The notes under the pieces: model-generated
What the model was told of the DNA's origin: nothing
What the model saw: only the letters and a program-made list of their open reading frames with translations
Databases searched by the model: none
Translations under genes and position numbers: made by a program
DNA from: Komagataeibacter nataicola
Lineage (GTDB): Bacteria > Pseudomonadota > Alphaproteobacteria > Acetobacterales > Acetobacteraceae
Length of the DNA: 64,000 bases
NCBI RefSeq assembly: GCF_003207795.1
Contig: NZ_NIRT01000003.1
Span: forward strand, 62,001 to 126,000
Direction: 5' to 3'
Shown here: piece after piece, positions 52,724 to 63,590 of the stretch
Layout of the letters: the number at the start of each line of letters is the position of its first letter
Numbering within the stretch: position 1 is the stretch's first letter

Positions 52724-53125
52724 ATGATGCTCCGCCCACGGCAGATCGTGATCTGCACATCGCTTGCCGTTTCCTTCTGGTTGCTGGCGACACTCTATAT
52801 CCGCTTCATGCCCATGTTCGTAACCGATCCCCTACAGGGAGATATCGGGTTCATTACCAGCATTCCGGTCTGCTGGCTCTGTATCTGGCTGACCGTTCGC
52901 CTGGCCCGGCTTGAGCCGCAGCAGATCCTTGCGGGCTGCCTGCTCGTACTGGCTGATGCCATGCTGATTGACGGCATCGCGCTGCGCTGGTTTCATGCAG
53001 CCTATACAACCGATGAACGGACCGCACGCCTTGGCGCGGCGTGGCTGCTATGGGGATATGGGGTCAGTGCGTGGATTGCCCTTTTCGTGGCAAGCCGCAG
53101 GGCTCGCCTGCATCAGGCCCGCTGA
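52724..53125 (+). CDS. Small four-helix membrane protein (DUF5367-like)
   Basis: 133 aa. Four hydrophobic segments (QIVICTSLAVSFWLLATLYI, IGFITSIPVCWLCIWLTV, ILAGCLLVLADAMLIDGIAL, AAWLLWGYGVSAWIALFVAS) separated by short loops. DGIALRWFHAAYT resembles small integral membrane proteins of the DUF5367 group; this is a tentative match. Control by the divergent TetR is inferred from the shared operators. Two adjacent ATGs (52724, 52727) could start it. Confidence 0.75.
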   Translation: MMLRPRQIVICTSLAVSFWLLATLYIRFMPMFVTDPLQGDIGFITSIPVCWLCIWLTVRLARLEPQQILAGCLLVLADAMLIDGIALRWFHAAYTTDERTARLGAAWLLWGYGVSAWIALFVASRRARLHQAR

Positions 53126-53213
53126 CAGACGACTAGGGGGACGTAAGGAGGCGCGCTCCGCCTGCCATATGTAGCGGATTGGCAGCTTACTGTAGCAATT
53201 TTATTGGATTGAA

Positions 53214-53289
53214 TGGTGCCCAAGACCGGGATCGAACCAGTGACACTGCGATTTTCAGTCGCATGCTCTACCAACTGAGCTACTTGGGC
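53214..53289 (-). tRNA. tRNA-Phe (anticodon GAA)
   Basis: The minus strand reads GCCCAAGTAGCTCAGTTGG at the 5' end. The anticodon loop CTGAAAA (GAA) is closed by TGCGA/TCGCA, the T arm contains GGTTCGATCCC, and the acceptor GCCCAAG/CTTGGGC is followed by ACCA. 76 bases including the encoded CCA. It lies downstream of yacG on the same strand. Confidence 0.96.
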
Positions 53290-53348
53290 ACCGGGCCGTT
53301 GGTCCGGCTAGGTCATGGGGCAGGGCCGTCATGACGTTGGACAAGCGT

Positions 53349-53558
53349 TTAACCCACCTCATCATCGGGATCAACCCGTCTTGTGTATTTTTCATCCGTT
53401 TCAGAGGGAATTTCAGTAGAGGGCACGCGATACTGTCCCGAGAACCAGCGCCCGAGGTCCACATCCGCGCAGCGCCGCGAGCAGAACGGCCGGTAGCGTG
53501 GGCTGGCGGGCTGGCCACAGATGGGGCAGGGAGCGGCTTTGGGGTCTGGCGCTGTCAT
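53349..53558 (-). CDS. yacG: DNA gyrase inhibitor YacG (zinc-binding)
   Basis: 69 aa. The four zinc Cys are in CPICGQP and FCSRRCADVDLGRWFSGQYRVP, as in YacG, which binds GyrB and inhibits gyrase. The tail is acidic. The ATG overlaps the stop of the RNase G gene by 4 bases (ATGA), so the two are translationally coupled. The infA-maf-rng-yacG order is common in alphaproteobacteria. Confidence 0.93.
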   Translation of the reverse strand: MTAPDPKAAPCPICGQPASPRYRPFCSRRCADVDLGRWFSGQYRVPSTEIPSETDEKYTRRVDPDDEVG

Positions 53559-54673
53559 GGTTCAAATCTCCAGCCATGGGCGGGCAGGGCCGGCTCGGCA
53601 ACGGGCTGGAGCACGCGCCCGGTCAGGCGCATGAAGTCTTCCACCCAGGCCGGATGGTCCTGCATCATCTGCATGATACCATAGCCGCAGGCCACTCGCA
53701 CGGACTGCCCGTTGGGCGGCATGCCGCGATAGGCCTGCATCTGCCCGCGCAGGGCATGCAGCATGCGGCCCTCGCGTGACTGAAACAGCTCATGCAGCGG
53801 AGGGTGCACACGCGGGCGCACGATCTCGGCCAGGCCCAGCGCCGTAAAGCCCAGAAAGCGCGGGCGCAGCGGGTCATCGCGCAGCACGGTCTCGATCGTG
53901 TCCCCCAGCGCGCGGCGCTTGCGGATGGCAAGCCCCGCCACGTCAACCACAATCGCGCCCGACAGGTTGCGCAGCCGCAACTGGCGCATCAGGTCGGGCA
54001 GGGCATCGCGGTTGGCGGCAAACTGCGCGGTCTGCTTGGGGCGGCGGTCCATGCTGGTGGCAGCGCCCCCATCCATGTCAATCGCAATCAGGGCCGGGGT
54101 GGGCGTAATGCTGGCCGACATGCCACCGGGCAGGGGCACGGTGGCCTCCTGTAGTGCATCGACCTGGGCGCGCAGGTCGCTGTCAAAGGCGGAACTGGTG
54201 CGTGACAGGCGCGGGTGCAGGCTGGTCGGCAAGAGAGTGGCAATGGCCGCGTCATCAATGACAATGGGGGCATCAGGGTAGCGCGCGGCCAGCCGTTCCA
54301 GCGGGGTGGGGCCGCGTCGCAGCAGCCGGGGGTCGGCGCCGCCGGGCAGGTCGGGGGGCAGGTTGCGCGCGCCAAGCCGCACGCCCTTGCCGCCCTGTGC
54401 GCTGCGGGTGACGGTAACAAGCACCGTTTGCCCCTGTGTCAGCGCCCCCAGCCCTTCCGAATCAGGCAGAAAGCCTGCCTGCTCCTGCCCCGGCAGGGTG
54501 ACGAACGTGCCGCCGAGCGCAGGCGCATGCGCGCTGACGCGGGCGCGGTAAATATCGCCCACCCCGTCGGGCATGTCAGGCCGCCACAGGGCAAATTCCT
54601 GCAACAGGCCATCAAGGGTTACGGCAATGCGGATCTCGCCCGGGCTGCTGCTGGCGCAGATGCGCGCGCTCAC
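53555..54673 (-). CDS. rng: Ribonuclease E/G family protein
   Basis: 372 aa from the GTG that overlaps the maf stop (GTGA). It contains an S1-like start region (GDIYRARVSAHAPALGGTFVTL, QAGFLPDSE) and the catalytic segment ALIAIDMDGGAATSMDR, then IVVDVAGLAIRKRRALGDTIETVLRDD. It is shorter than E. coli RNase G and lacks the long RNase E C-terminal scaffold. It is predicted to be an endoribonuclease for RNA processing, coupled to maf and yacG. Confidence 0.85.
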   Translation of the reverse strand: MSARICASSSPGEIRIAVTLDGLLQEFALWRPDMPDGVGDIYRARVSAHAPALGGTFVTLPGQEQAGFLPDSEGLGALTQGQTVLVTVTRSAQGGKGVRLGARNLPPDLPGGADPRLLRRGPTPLERLAARYPDAPIVIDDAAIATLLPTSLHPRLSRTSSAFDSDLRAQVDALQEATVPLPGGMSASITPTPALIAIDMDGGAATSMDRRPKQTAQFAANRDALPDLMRQLRLRNLSGAIVVDVAGLAIRKRRALGDTIETVLRDDPLRPRFLGFTALGLAEIVRPRVHPPLHELFQSREGRMLHALRGQMQAYRGMPPNGQSVRVACGYGIMQMMQDHPAWVEDFMRLTGRVLQPVAEPALPAHGWRFEP

Positions 54674-55299
54674 GAAAGCCAGCTTCCCTTCTGCCCGCGC
54701 AGCAGCTGGGCCGTCTCGAACAGGGGCAGCCCCACAATGCCGGTATAGCTGCCTGACATGAAGCGCACGAACGCCGCCGCATGGCCCTGTATGGCGTAGC
54801 CGCCCGCCTTGCCCTGCCAGTCGCCTGCGGCAATGAGCGCATCGATCTGCATGGGCGTCAGGCGCGAGAAGGTGACCGTGCTGGCCACAATGCGGCTGCT
54901 GGCGCGCCCCTCGGCCCATGCCGCGGTGGGGCGCAGGGCGATGGCTGTGAAGACGGTATGGCGGCGGCCCGAAAGCCGTTCGAGGCAGGCGCGCGCCGTC
55001 TGCTCATCCTCCGCCTTGGGCAGGATGCGGCGGCCAAGGGCCACGACCGTATCGGCTGCGAGTATGAGCGCCGGGCCTTCGATCTGGCCCGCCACATGCG
55101 CCGCCTTTTCAGCAGCGAGTCGCGCGGCATAGGGGCGGGGCAGCTCGTCACGCCCGGGCGTTTCATCGATATTGGCTGGAAAGACCTGACCGGGCACAAG
55201 CCCGATCTGGCGCAGCAGGTCAAGCCTGCGGGGTGAAGCCGAGGCGAGGACAAGCCGCACCTCCGCCTCCGCGCCGCCGGGCGCGGGGGTTCCGGTCAT
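54670..55299 (-). CDS. maf: Maf-like nucleoside triphosphate pyrophosphatase
   Basis: 209 aa. It has the Maf motif LVLASASPRRLDLLRQIGL at the N-terminus, then EKAAHVAG, ILAADTVVALGRRILPKAED, LSGRRHTVFTAIAL and GYAIQGHAAAFVRFMSGSYTGIVGLPLFE. Maf proteins hydrolyse non-canonical nucleotides and affect septation. The ATG follows infA by 16 bases; a TTG three codons earlier is in frame. Confidence 0.93.
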   Translation of the reverse strand: MTGTPAPGGAEAEVRLVLASASPRRLDLLRQIGLVPGQVFPANIDETPGRDELPRPYAARLAAEKAAHVAGQIEGPALILAADTVVALGRRILPKAEDEQTARACLERLSGRRHTVFTAIALRPTAAWAEGRASSRIVASTVTFSRLTPMQIDALIAAGDWQGKAGGYAIQGHAAAFVRFMSGSYTGIVGLPLFETAQLLRGQKGSWLS

Positions 55300-55315
55300 G
55301 ACCGACAAGGGCGGC

Positions 55316-55534
55316 TTACTTGAAGCGGAAGGTGATGCGACCCTTTGTCAGGTCATAAGGCGTCATTTCCACATTCACGCGGTCACCGGCGAGTACGCGG
55401 ATGCGGTTCTTGCGCATCTTGCCGCTGGTATGCGCCAGGATGGTGTGCTCGTTATCCAGGGTAACGCGGAACATGGCATTGGGCAGCAGTTCGGTAACCG
55501 TGCCGCTGAATTCGATCATGTCTTCTTTAGACAT
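55316..55534 (-). CDS. infA: Translation initiation factor IF-1
   Basis: 72 aa from [11 protein letters not shown], preceded by AAGGA. The classic S1-like OB fold ([57 protein letters not shown]) is almost invariant across bacteria. IF-1 fills the ribosomal A site during initiation. It is followed closely by maf. Confidence 0.97.
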   Translation of the reverse strand: MSKEDMIEFSGTVTELLPNAMFRVTLDNEHTILAHTSGKMRKNRIRVLAGDRVNVEMTPYDLTKGRITFRFK

Positions 55535-55565
55535 CGTGTCCTTCAATCATCAAAATGGCCGTCCT

Positions 55566-55581
55566 GCCGCGGGCCCGCGGC
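55566..55581 (-). terminator. GC-rich palindrome between hisD and infA
   Basis: GCCGCGGGCCCGCGGC is a perfect 16-base palindrome between hisD and infA. In the direction of transcription it is followed, with a gap, by CATTTTGATG. It could terminate part of the his transcripts ahead of infA or mark an independent infA promoter. Confidence 0.4.
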
Positions 55582-55631
55582 GTAGTACGGTTGGTTTATG
55601 TGGGGAGACTCGCCGCCGGGGTCAAGTTCCG

Positions 55632-56932
<1,301 letters not shown>

Positions 56933-56936
<4 letters not shown>

Positions 56937-57640
56937 GCCCTGTGCTCCTTGGCCAGCGCCGCGCGGAAACGGTTGATGATCGCACCAATGCGCTCGGGCT
57001 GGGTTTTCAGCGCCGTGCGGTTGACGATCAGGCGGCTGGTGATGTGGGCGATGGTCTGGGTTTCCTCCAGCCCGTTGGCGCGCAGCGTGGAGCCGGTATC
57101 GACCAGATCGACGATCAGGTGCGAAAGGTCCAGCACCGGGGCCAGTTCCATCGCGCCATGCAGGTGCACGATGGAGGCATTGATGCCCCGCGCCGCGAAA
57201 TGCCGCCGTGTGAGCGAGGGATATTTGGTGGCCACCCGCACCTGCGAGAGGCGGTTGGGGTTATCTTCCTGCCCGCGGCGGTCCTTGGGCTGGGCGATGG
57301 AAATGCGGCAGCCGCCAATGCCCAGGTCAAGCGGGGCATAGATTTCGGGGTAGTCGAACTCCATCAGCACATCGGCGCCGCAGATGCCAATCTGCGCGCC
57401 GCCAAAGGCCACGAAGGTCGCCACGTCAAACGAGCGCACGCGCACCACGTCAATGCCGGGGTTGTTGGTCTCGAAACGCAGGAGGCGGCTTTTGTCGTCA
57501 CTGAAGTCCGGGCCGGGCACAATGCCCGCCATATGCAGAAGCGGCGCCGCGGCTTTGAGGATACGGCCCTTGGGCAGGGCGAGTACCAGCGGGCTATCCG
57601 TTTCCGGAATGGCGGTCTGGGCCGGTGACAGGACGGTCAA
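56933..57640 (-). CDS. hisG: ATP phosphoribosyltransferase, short form (HisG catalytic subunit)
   Basis: 235 aa from a TTG with GGAG six bases ahead; a GTG at 57712 gives a longer version. It has LVLALPKGRILKAAAPLLHMAGI, GICGADVLMEFDYPEIYAPLDLGIGGCRI, TKYPSLTRRHFAARG and VDLVDTGSTLRANGLEETQTIAHI. It commits ATP and PRPP to histidine. The C-terminal regulatory domain is absent, so the short form needs HisZ, which is not in this window. Confidence 0.92.
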
Positions 57641-57757
57641 TGCATTCTCCACGCATGAAGGCAGGCCCACCGCAATCGCAGGCGGGCCGTAAGTGACATG
57701 CGCGCATACCACATTCAGCCATCATGCAGGAAGCGCCCTTTTCTCAGGCCAGATGCC

Positions 57758-59020
57758 TCAGCCTGAAACGCGCTCGATATGCGCGCCAACCTGCGCAAGC
57801 TTGCGCTCGACCGCCTCATAGCCACGGTCAAGGTGGTAGACCCGGCTCAGGATCGTCTCGCCATGGGCCGCAAGCCCCGCCAGAATCAGCGAGAACGAGG
57901 CCCGCAGGTCGGTCGCCATCACCGGCGCGCCCGAGAGCGAATGCACGCCACGGATGATGGCCGACGAGCCATGCACGTTGATGCGCGCGCCCATGCGGTT
58001 GAGTTCGGGCACATGCATGAAGCGGTTCTCGAAGATGGTCTCGGTCACCATCGAGGCCCCTTCCGCCACCGAGAGCAGCGCCATGAACTGGGCCTGCATG
58101 TCGGTGGGGAAGCCGGGATAGGGCTCGGTCATGATATCGACCCCGCGCAGCGCGCCGGTGCGCTGCACGCGCACGGCCCCTTCTTCCTGCACCATTTCCA
58201 CGCCCGCTTCCTCGAGCGCGCGCACCACGGCGCCAAGATGTTCGACCTGCCCGCCTACAAGGCGCAGTTCGCCGCCGGTAATGGCGGCGGCACAGGCATA
58301 GGTGCCGCATTCGATGCGGTCGGGCATGACGCGGTAACGCGCGCCGTGCAGCCCCTCGACCCCGTCAATCACCAGCTTGCCAGTGCCAATGCCGGTAATG
58401 CGCGCACCCATGGCGTTGAGGCAGCCGACCAGATCGCCAATCTCGGGCTCGCGCGCGGCGTTGATGATCTCGGTGCGGCCTTTGGCGAGAGAGGCTGCCA
58501 TGAGCAGGTTCTCGGTCGCCCCCACCGAGGCAAACGGCAGGATGACCCGCTCGCCCTTCAGCCCGTTCGGGGCTTCGGCATGGATATAACCGTTTTCGAG
58601 CGTGATTTTCGCGCCCAGCGTTTCCAGCGCCTTGAGGTGCAGGTCAACGGGGCGGGTGCCGATGGCGCAGCCACCGGGCAGCGACACGCGCGCCTCGCCG
58701 CAGCGCGCGAGCAGCGGGCCGAGCACCAGAATCGAGGCGCGCATCATGGAGACGATGTCGTAAGGCGCTTCCGTATTGGTGATCTCGCCACCGACGGAAA
58801 GCGTGCCGCCATCGCCGCTTACGTCTTGCACGTTCAGGCCATGCTGCTCGAGCAGGCGGCGCATGGTGCGGATATCGGCAATGCGGGGCACGTTTTCGAG
58901 CACCAGCGGCTCGGGCGTGAGCAGGCCGGCCACCAGCAGCTTGAGGGCGGAGTTCTTGGCCCCGCCAATAACGATGTCGCCACGCAGCGGGTGGCCGCCG
59001 TGGATGATGAAACGGTCCAT
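57758..59020 (-). CDS. murA: UDP-N-acetylglucosamine 1-carboxyvinyltransferase MurA
   Basis: 420 aa from [14 protein letters not shown]. It has the active-site Cys loop [32 protein letters not shown] at the start, [18 protein letters not shown], and [21 protein letters not shown]. It transfers enolpyruvate to UDP-GlcNAc, the first step of peptidoglycan synthesis. It follows dcd by 17 bases and precedes hisG. AGGAA lies before the ATG. Confidence 0.97.
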   Translation of the reverse strand: MDRFIIHGGHPLRGDIVIGGAKNSALKLLVAGLLTPEPLVLENVPRIADIRTMRRLLEQHGLNVQDVSGDGGTLSVGGEITNTEAPYDIVSMMRASILVLGPLLARCGEARVSLPGGCAIGTRPVDLHLKALETLGAKITLENGYIHAEAPNGLKGERVILPFASVGATENLLMAASLAKGRTEIINAAREPEIGDLVGCLNAMGARITGIGTGKLVIDGVEGLHGARYRVMPDRIECGTYACAAAITGGELRLVGGQVEHLGAVVRALEEAGVEMVQEEGAVRVQRTGALRGVDIMTEPYPGFPTDMQAQFMALLSVAEGASMVTETIFENRFMHVPELNRMGARINVHGSSAIIRGVHSLSGAPVMATDLRASFSLILAGLAAHGETILSRVYHLDRGYEAVERKLAQVGAHIERVSG

Positions 59021-59037
59021 AGGCTTGCGGTTCCTGC

Positions 59038-59592
59038 TTACATGCGCGGTGGGGCGACGCCGATCTGCCCCATGTATTTGCCCTTGCGGTCGGCGTAGCT
59101 GACCTCGCACGGTGAGGCCCCCTGAAAGAACAGGAACTGGCAGATGCCCTCATTGGCATAGATGCGCGCGGGCAGCGGCGTGGTGTTGCTGATCTCGATC
59201 GTGACCTGCCCTTCCCATTCCGGCTCCAGCGGGGTCACGTTGACGATGATGCCGCAACGCGCATAGGTGGATTTGCCCAGGCACACCACCAGCGTGTCAC
59301 GCGGTATGCGGAAATACTCGACCGTATGCGCCAGCACGAAGCTGTGGGGCGGAATGGTGCAGCAGTCGCCATGGCGGGTGACGAAGCTGTTCTCGGCAAA
59401 ATTCTTGGGGTCGACCACCGCGTTGTCCACGTCGGTGAAGATCTTGAATTCATTGGCGATGCGCGCATCGTAGCCATAGGAGGACAGGCCGAAGGAAATC
59501 ACACCCTCGCGGCTCTGTTTTTCCACGAAGGGCTCGATCATGCCGTGTTCCGTGGCCATGCGGCGAATCCACGTATCAGGCATTATGGGCAT
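59038..59592 (-). CDS. dcd: dCTP deaminase
   Basis: 184 aa from [22 protein letters not shown], with GGAGG ahead. It has [63 protein letters not shown], and [25 protein letters not shown]. It deaminates dCTP to dUTP for dTTP synthesis. It is in the leftward run with murA. Confidence 0.96.
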   Translation of the reverse strand: MPIMPDTWIRRMATEHGMIEPFVEKQSREGVISFGLSSYGYDARIANEFKIFTDVDNAVVDPKNFAENSFVTRHGDCCTIPPHSFVLAHTVEYFRIPRDTLVVCLGKSTYARCGIIVNVTPLEPEWEGQVTIEISNTTPLPARIYANEGICQFLFFQGASPCEVSYADRKGKYMGQIGVAPPRM

Positions 59593-59685
59593 GGTGTCCG
59601 TTCCTCCGGCATGGATTGCGCGCAGGGCGTGCCCCGTTGCTGCGCGACCACTAACGAAGTGATCGGCTGACCGCAACTGGCAAAA

Positions 59686-59865
59686 TCACGCTTCGTTGCC
59701 GGATGTGTCCTGCGGCGGGGCTTCGGGCGGGGTGGTGCGCGCACGGCTCTGCTGCTTGCGCCGGCGCAGGTTGGCGCGCAGGGCTTCGGCCTCGCGCTCG
59801 AGGCGGGCAAGGCGCGCGGCTTCGGCCCTGTCGGTCAGGCGGGGGGTGTCAGGCCGGTCGGTCAT
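59686..59865 (-). CDS. 59-residue Arg/Glu-rich small protein
   Basis: ATG at 59863-59865 to TGA at 59686-59688. MTDRPDTPRLTDRAEAARLAR starts a long amphipathic helix rich in Arg, Glu, Ala and Leu (LEREAEALRANLRRRKQQSR), followed by a Pro-rich end. A coiled coil is likely. It lies between the Rieske oxygenase and dcd genes on the same strand. It is similar in style to small helical proteins that sit before dcd in related genomes, but I cannot name a family. Confidence 0.6.
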   Translation of the reverse strand: MTDRPDTPRLTDRAEAARLARLEREAEALRANLRRRKQQSRARTTPPEAPPQDTSGNEA

Positions 59866-59924
59866 GGCGGTGTTTCGTTCAGGCTCAGACCACCCGCCCC
59901 GGCATGGGGCGGATGGCGGGGCGC

Positions 59925-61070
59925 TCAGGCCGTGGTTTCGGGCTCGGTGGGGCAGGGTGCCGGTGCGGCGGGAGCCGCGTCAGCCTGCGGTGCAGCATCC
60001 TGCGGAATGCCGCAGCGCGTGAGCAGCTCGCGCAGCGCCTTCACCACGGGGAAGATCTCGACATTGCGGTCGTGGCCAACCTCGTTCCAGGCCGCCTGCT
60101 CAAGTTCCACGATTTCCTTGTCCTCAAGGAAAATGCGGTTGGTGAACCAGCCCAGCGCGGGCCAGATCAGGTCGATCAGCAGCGGGGTCTGCGGGCGCAG
60201 GATGGACAGCAGCCCGAAGGACTGCGTGATGCGCTCGTCCTTGTCCACCGGCACGTAGGCCGTCCACAGATCCATGATCAGGTCACCATCCTTGTCGGTA
60301 ATGCGCAGGGTCTGGTACGGATATTCGGTGCGGATGGTCACCACTTCCTCAACGGGCTGCTCCTTGCCGTTGAGGTCCTTGTGCTTGCCAAAGATCAGGC
60401 GCTCGGCCAGCGGCTGCTGACCCGCGCAGCGCATGAAGCTGTAGCGCGCCTCGATAAAGTCCTCGCCCTTGTCCTGACCCAGGAAGCGCGCCTTGATCTG
60501 GCCCATCTGGCGGCGGTGCAGGAACTGATGGTTCATGTCCATCAGGTTCTCGTGCATGAAGGTGTAGTGGCAGTTCACGCGCGGGCTGAAATGCTTGGTC
60601 TTGTATTTGGGGTTATCGGTCTGCGCGAGTTTGGGGAAGGGGGTGCTCTCGGCCTTCGCCGCATCGCCGGGGAAAACGAAGATCAGCCCGCCCGCCTCAC
60701 GCACGGGGAAGGTGCGCACGCCATTGGGCATCTTGCCCTTGCCCAGATAGGGCACGTCGATGCAGCGGCCCGAGCGGCCAAACGCCCAGCCATGGTAGCA
60801 GCAGCGCACGGTCTGGCCATTGACGGTGCCCTTGCTCAGCGGCACCTGGCGGTGGGGGCAGCGGTCGAACAGGGCGAAGACGGTGCCCTCCTCCGGGCGG
60901 ACCAGCACCATGGGAATGCCCGCAAAGCTTACGGCCAGCGTCTTGTTCTTGCGCAGGTCGGCCGACCAGGCCACCGGATACCAGAAATCCGGGTTGGAAT
61001 TGACCCGCCGCAGGTCGGGCGTGGCGGCCATGGCGGCGGTGTCTGTCTGGACGGGGGAAATCTGGTTCAT
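59925..61070 (-). CDS. Rieske non-haem iron oxygenase
   Basis: 381 aa. A Rieske [2Fe-2S] domain (DRCPHRQVPLSKG, RCCYHGWAFGRSG) is followed by a mononuclear iron region MHENLMDMNHQFLHRRQMGQ, with an H-x3-H spacing and a nearby Asp. The C-terminal part ends in an Ala/Pro-rich tail. It is a ring-hydroxylating or lipid-modifying oxygenase; the substrate and electron-transfer partner are not in the window. A GTG eight codons earlier could start it. Confidence 0.86.
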   Translation of the reverse strand: MNQISPVQTDTAAMAATPDLRRVNSNPDFWYPVAWSADLRKNKTLAVSFAGIPMVLVRPEEGTVFALFDRCPHRQVPLSKGTVNGQTVRCCYHGWAFGRSGRCIDVPYLGKGKMPNGVRTFPVREAGGLIFVFPGDAAKAESTPFPKLAQTDNPKYKTKHFSPRVNCHYTFMHENLMDMNHQFLHRRQMGQIKARFLGQDKGEDFIEARYSFMRCAGQQPLAERLIFGKHKDLNGKEQPVEEVVTIRTEYPYQTLRITDKDGDLIMDLWTAYVPVDKDERITQSFGLLSILRPQTPLLIDLIWPALGWFTNRIFLEDKEIVELEQAAWNEVGHDRNVEIFPVVKALRELLTRCGIPQDAAPQADAAPAAPAPCPTEPETTA

Positions 61071-61133
61071 GTGGTGCAGTCCCGAAGTGTTCACGTTAAA
61101 CGGCGGTCAGCGGGTGTCCCCGTCCGCCAGAAA

Positions 61134-61283
61134 TCAGAATGTGCCATGGGTGAAGAATTTCAGCCGGGTTGTCGACTGTAAAACAGCCCCTTGCATATGG
61201 CCCATGCTCGGGGCTGGATGCTCGGCCAGTGTTTTGGGGCGGGCATGAGGCAGATCAAGGTATTGTTGCACCGTATATGACAT
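61134..61283 (-). CDS. Candidate 49-residue small protein
   Basis: ATG at 61281-61283 to TGA at 61134. MSYTVQQYLDLPHARPKTLAEHP starts a compact peptide ending TTRLKFFTHGTF. No good Shine-Dalgarno was seen. It fills the roughly 200-base gap between the Rieske and glycosyltransferase genes. Translation is unproven. Confidence 0.3.
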   Translation of the reverse strand: MSYTVQQYLDLPHARPKTLAEHPAPSMGHMQGAVLQSTTRLKFFTHGTF

Positions 61284-61302
61284 AATTGCGGCGCGACGTT
61301 CC

Positions 61303-62532
61303 TCAGCCTGCCTGATGCAGGGCGTCCTCATGCTGGTACGGGCTGCCCATGGCGGTGTGATAGAACGTATCCGCCAGCCGGGTGTGCAGGAGTTCATCAT
61401 AAACGCACAGGGTCGCATACTGCATGGCCTGGGTGGAATAATGCAGGTACACGTTTTCGCGCGCACGCGCGGCAAGCTCCGTACGTTCATCCGCCGACAG
61501 GTCGGTCACGTGGCGGATGCACGCGGCAAGCGCCTGTGTGTCATCGGGGGGGAAGGCAAAGCCGGTCACGCCGTTCTCCACCGTTTCCAGTGCTGCGCCA
61601 TGGGCGGCCACGATCACGGGGCGGCCCATGGCCTGCGCCTCCACCACCACGCGGCCAAACGGCTCGGGCCGGCGCGAGGGCACCACGATCATGTCGGCCA
61701 GCATCATGGCCGCGGGCATGTCCGCGCAGTGCCCGGCAAAGCGCAGGTGGGCTGCAATGCCGCTGCGTTGGGCCTGGGCCACGAGCGCACGGCCTTCCTT
61801 CGCGTTGGCTTCGCCCACGAAAATGCACACCCAGTCCCGGCTGAAGCCTTCCGTGCGGGTGAGGCGGGCCAGCGCCTCGATCAGCACGGCGTGGCCTTTC
61901 CACGCGGTCACGCGCGCGGGCAGCATGATGACCGTGGCCCCATCGGGGATGTGCCATAGCCCCAGCAGCTTCTGCACCCGGTTGCCGCGCACGTTATGCG
62001 GGTCGAAACGCAGCATGTCCGCCCCGCGCGGGATCAGGCGCAGGCGGTCGTCGCCCACCTTGTAGTCATCGCGCAGGCGGGTGGCGATGTACTGGCTGAT
62101 GGCAATGACCCGCGCGCCCGAGGCCAGCACGCTGTTATAGCGCTTCTTGCCCGGCAGGTTGGCCGCGTGCACTCCATGCCACGTGGTGACCAGCGGCACG
62201 CCCGCCCGCCTGCATGCAAGTGATGCCGCCCAGGCGGGCGCGCGCGAGCGGGCATGCACCAGGTTAACGCCATGCTCGGCCATGACATGGCGCAGCCTGC
62301 TGGCGTTGCGCATGATGGAGAAGGGGTTCTTGGCCCCGAGTTCGAGCGCGATGGGGATGGCGCCGATATATTTCAGGCGTGGCACGAGGCGCCCGCCCGC
62401 ACTGGCCACCAGTGCCGTGCCGCCGGCCTGTACGATGGCCTGCGCCATTTCCAGCGTGCCATGTTCTATCCCGCCGGATTCGAGCGCAGGCAGCACCTGC
62501 AGGATGACGGGTCGGTCAGTAACGGTTTGCAT
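61303..62532 (-). CDS. Glycosyltransferase family 4 (GT-B)
   Basis: 409 aa. It has ILQVLPALESGGIEHGTLEMAQAIVQAGG at the N-terminus, VHARSRAPAWAASL, IAISQYIATRLRDDY, RLIPRGADMLRF, and the nucleotide-sugar motif SRRPEPFGRVVVEAQAMGRPVIVAAHGAALE. This is a classical GT4 retaining transferase, probably for LPS or other envelope glycans. The nearby family 9 glycosyltransferase supports an LPS role. A GTG precedes the ATG. Confidence 0.93.
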   Translation of the reverse strand: MQTVTDRPVILQVLPALESGGIEHGTLEMAQAIVQAGGTALVASAGGRLVPRLKYIGAIPIALELGAKNPFSIMRNASRLRHVMAEHGVNLVHARSRAPAWAASLACRRAGVPLVTTWHGVHAANLPGKKRYNSVLASGARVIAISQYIATRLRDDYKVGDDRLRLIPRGADMLRFDPHNVRGNRVQKLLGLWHIPDGATVIMLPARVTAWKGHAVLIEALARLTRTEGFSRDWVCIFVGEANAKEGRALVAQAQRSGIAAHLRFAGHCADMPAAMMLADMIVVPSRRPEPFGRVVVEAQAMGRPVIVAAHGAALETVENGVTGFAFPPDDTQALAACIRHVTDLSADERTELAARARENVYLHYSTQAMQYATLCVYDELLHTRLADTFYHTAMGSPYQHEDALHQAG

Positions 62533-62632
62533 CACCTTTCACCATATCACGAACGCGATGGAACTGCACGGCCTGCGGGTCAATGGGGCTTTGTCCTTGA
62601 CCTTGGCCGCAGGCAGGCCGACGAATGCGCTA

Positions 62633-63589
62633 ATGAGACCTTTTGCCCAGCCATTGTTTTGCGTCCCTGCCGCAGGGGGAGTGCCGGTGTTTTCGTGCTC
62701 CCGGCGTGCGGGTTTCATGGCCTTTGGCCTCGTGCTGGCCGCAGGCCTTGCGTGTGGGCGCGCATGCGCCGATGAAGCCGCCCCCGTGAAAGAGGCGTCG
62801 CCCCCCATCGCCACGCCATCTTCCACCCCGCCCGCTCCCGCTGCGCCGCAGGGCTGGGATTTCAGCCACTGCACCGCCACCCTTGCCGATGACCCCGATG
62901 GCGCCCGTGATTATGCCGAGGACTGGTACAGCCATGGCGGCGGGCTTGAGGCCGAGCAGTGCGCCGCCCTGGCCCAGATGGAACTGGGCGATGTCGCCAC
63001 CGCCGCCGCCACGCTCGACCGTCTGGCCCGCGTGCCGGACTGGCCCGCAGGTCCGCCCGAGGGCAGGCGGGGCAACAGGCAGGCCGTGGTGGAAACATCC
63101 GCCTCCCGCCTGCGCCGCGCCAGTGTGGCGGAGGCGGCAGCCCGCGCCTGGCAGGCCGATGACAGCCCGAAACAGGCCTTTGACAGTGCAATCTATGGCC
63201 TGACACTGGCCCCTGATGATCCGGCGCTGAAGCTGGTCTATGCACGGGTGGCGGTGGAACTTGGCCAGCCCCAGCGCGCCATCGACATGCTTACGCCGCT
63301 GCCATCCGCCCCGGCCGCGCGTGATGAGGCGCTGGTGGCGCGGGCGGGCGCGTGGCGCAAGCTCGGGCGCATCGATCAGGGCATGGCCGATATCAACGCC
63401 GCCCTGCATGACATGCCCCATAACGGCGCGGCCCTGCTCGAGCGCGGCATCCTGTACCAGCGCCAGGGCCAGATGGAGCAGGCCCGCGCCGACTGGCTCG
63501 ACGTGGTGAAGCAGGCCCCGGATTCGGATGAGGCCGATCTTGCGCGTCAGGACCTCGCCCTGCTGGAAACCGACCCCGAGGCACCCTGA
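62633..63589 (+). CDS. Exported tetratricopeptide-repeat protein
   Basis: About 318 aa. A long N-terminus with hydrophobic segment AFGLVLAAGLACGRACADE can serve as a signal peptide; a shorter ATG at 62717 begins right before it. TPR-type helices follow (DDSPKQAFDSAIYGLTLAPDDPALKLVYARVAVELGQPQRAIDML, GMADINAALHDMPHNGAALLERGILYQRQGQMEQARADWLDV). It may be a periplasmic assembly or scaffold protein. A family 9 glycosyltransferase follows immediately. Confidence 0.75.
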   Translation: MRPFAQPLFCVPAAGGVPVFSCSRRAGFMAFGLVLAAGLACGRACADEAAPVKEASPPIATPSSTPPAPAAPQGWDFSHCTATLADDPDGARDYAEDWYSHGGGLEAEQCAALAQMELGDVATAAATLDRLARVPDWPAGPPEGRRGNRQAVVETSASRLRRASVAEAAARAWQADDSPKQAFDSAIYGLTLAPDDPALKLVYARVAVELGQPQRAIDMLTPLPSAPAARDEALVARAGAWRKLGRIDQGMADINAALHDMPHNGAALLERGILYQRQGQMEQARADWLDVVKQAPDSDEADLARQDLALLETDPEAP

Positions 63590-63590
63590 C

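Noticed and set aside
57779-59098. 439-codon plus-strand ORF opposite murA
   Set aside because: Shadow of murA, whose active-site and substrate motifs are all on the minus strand.
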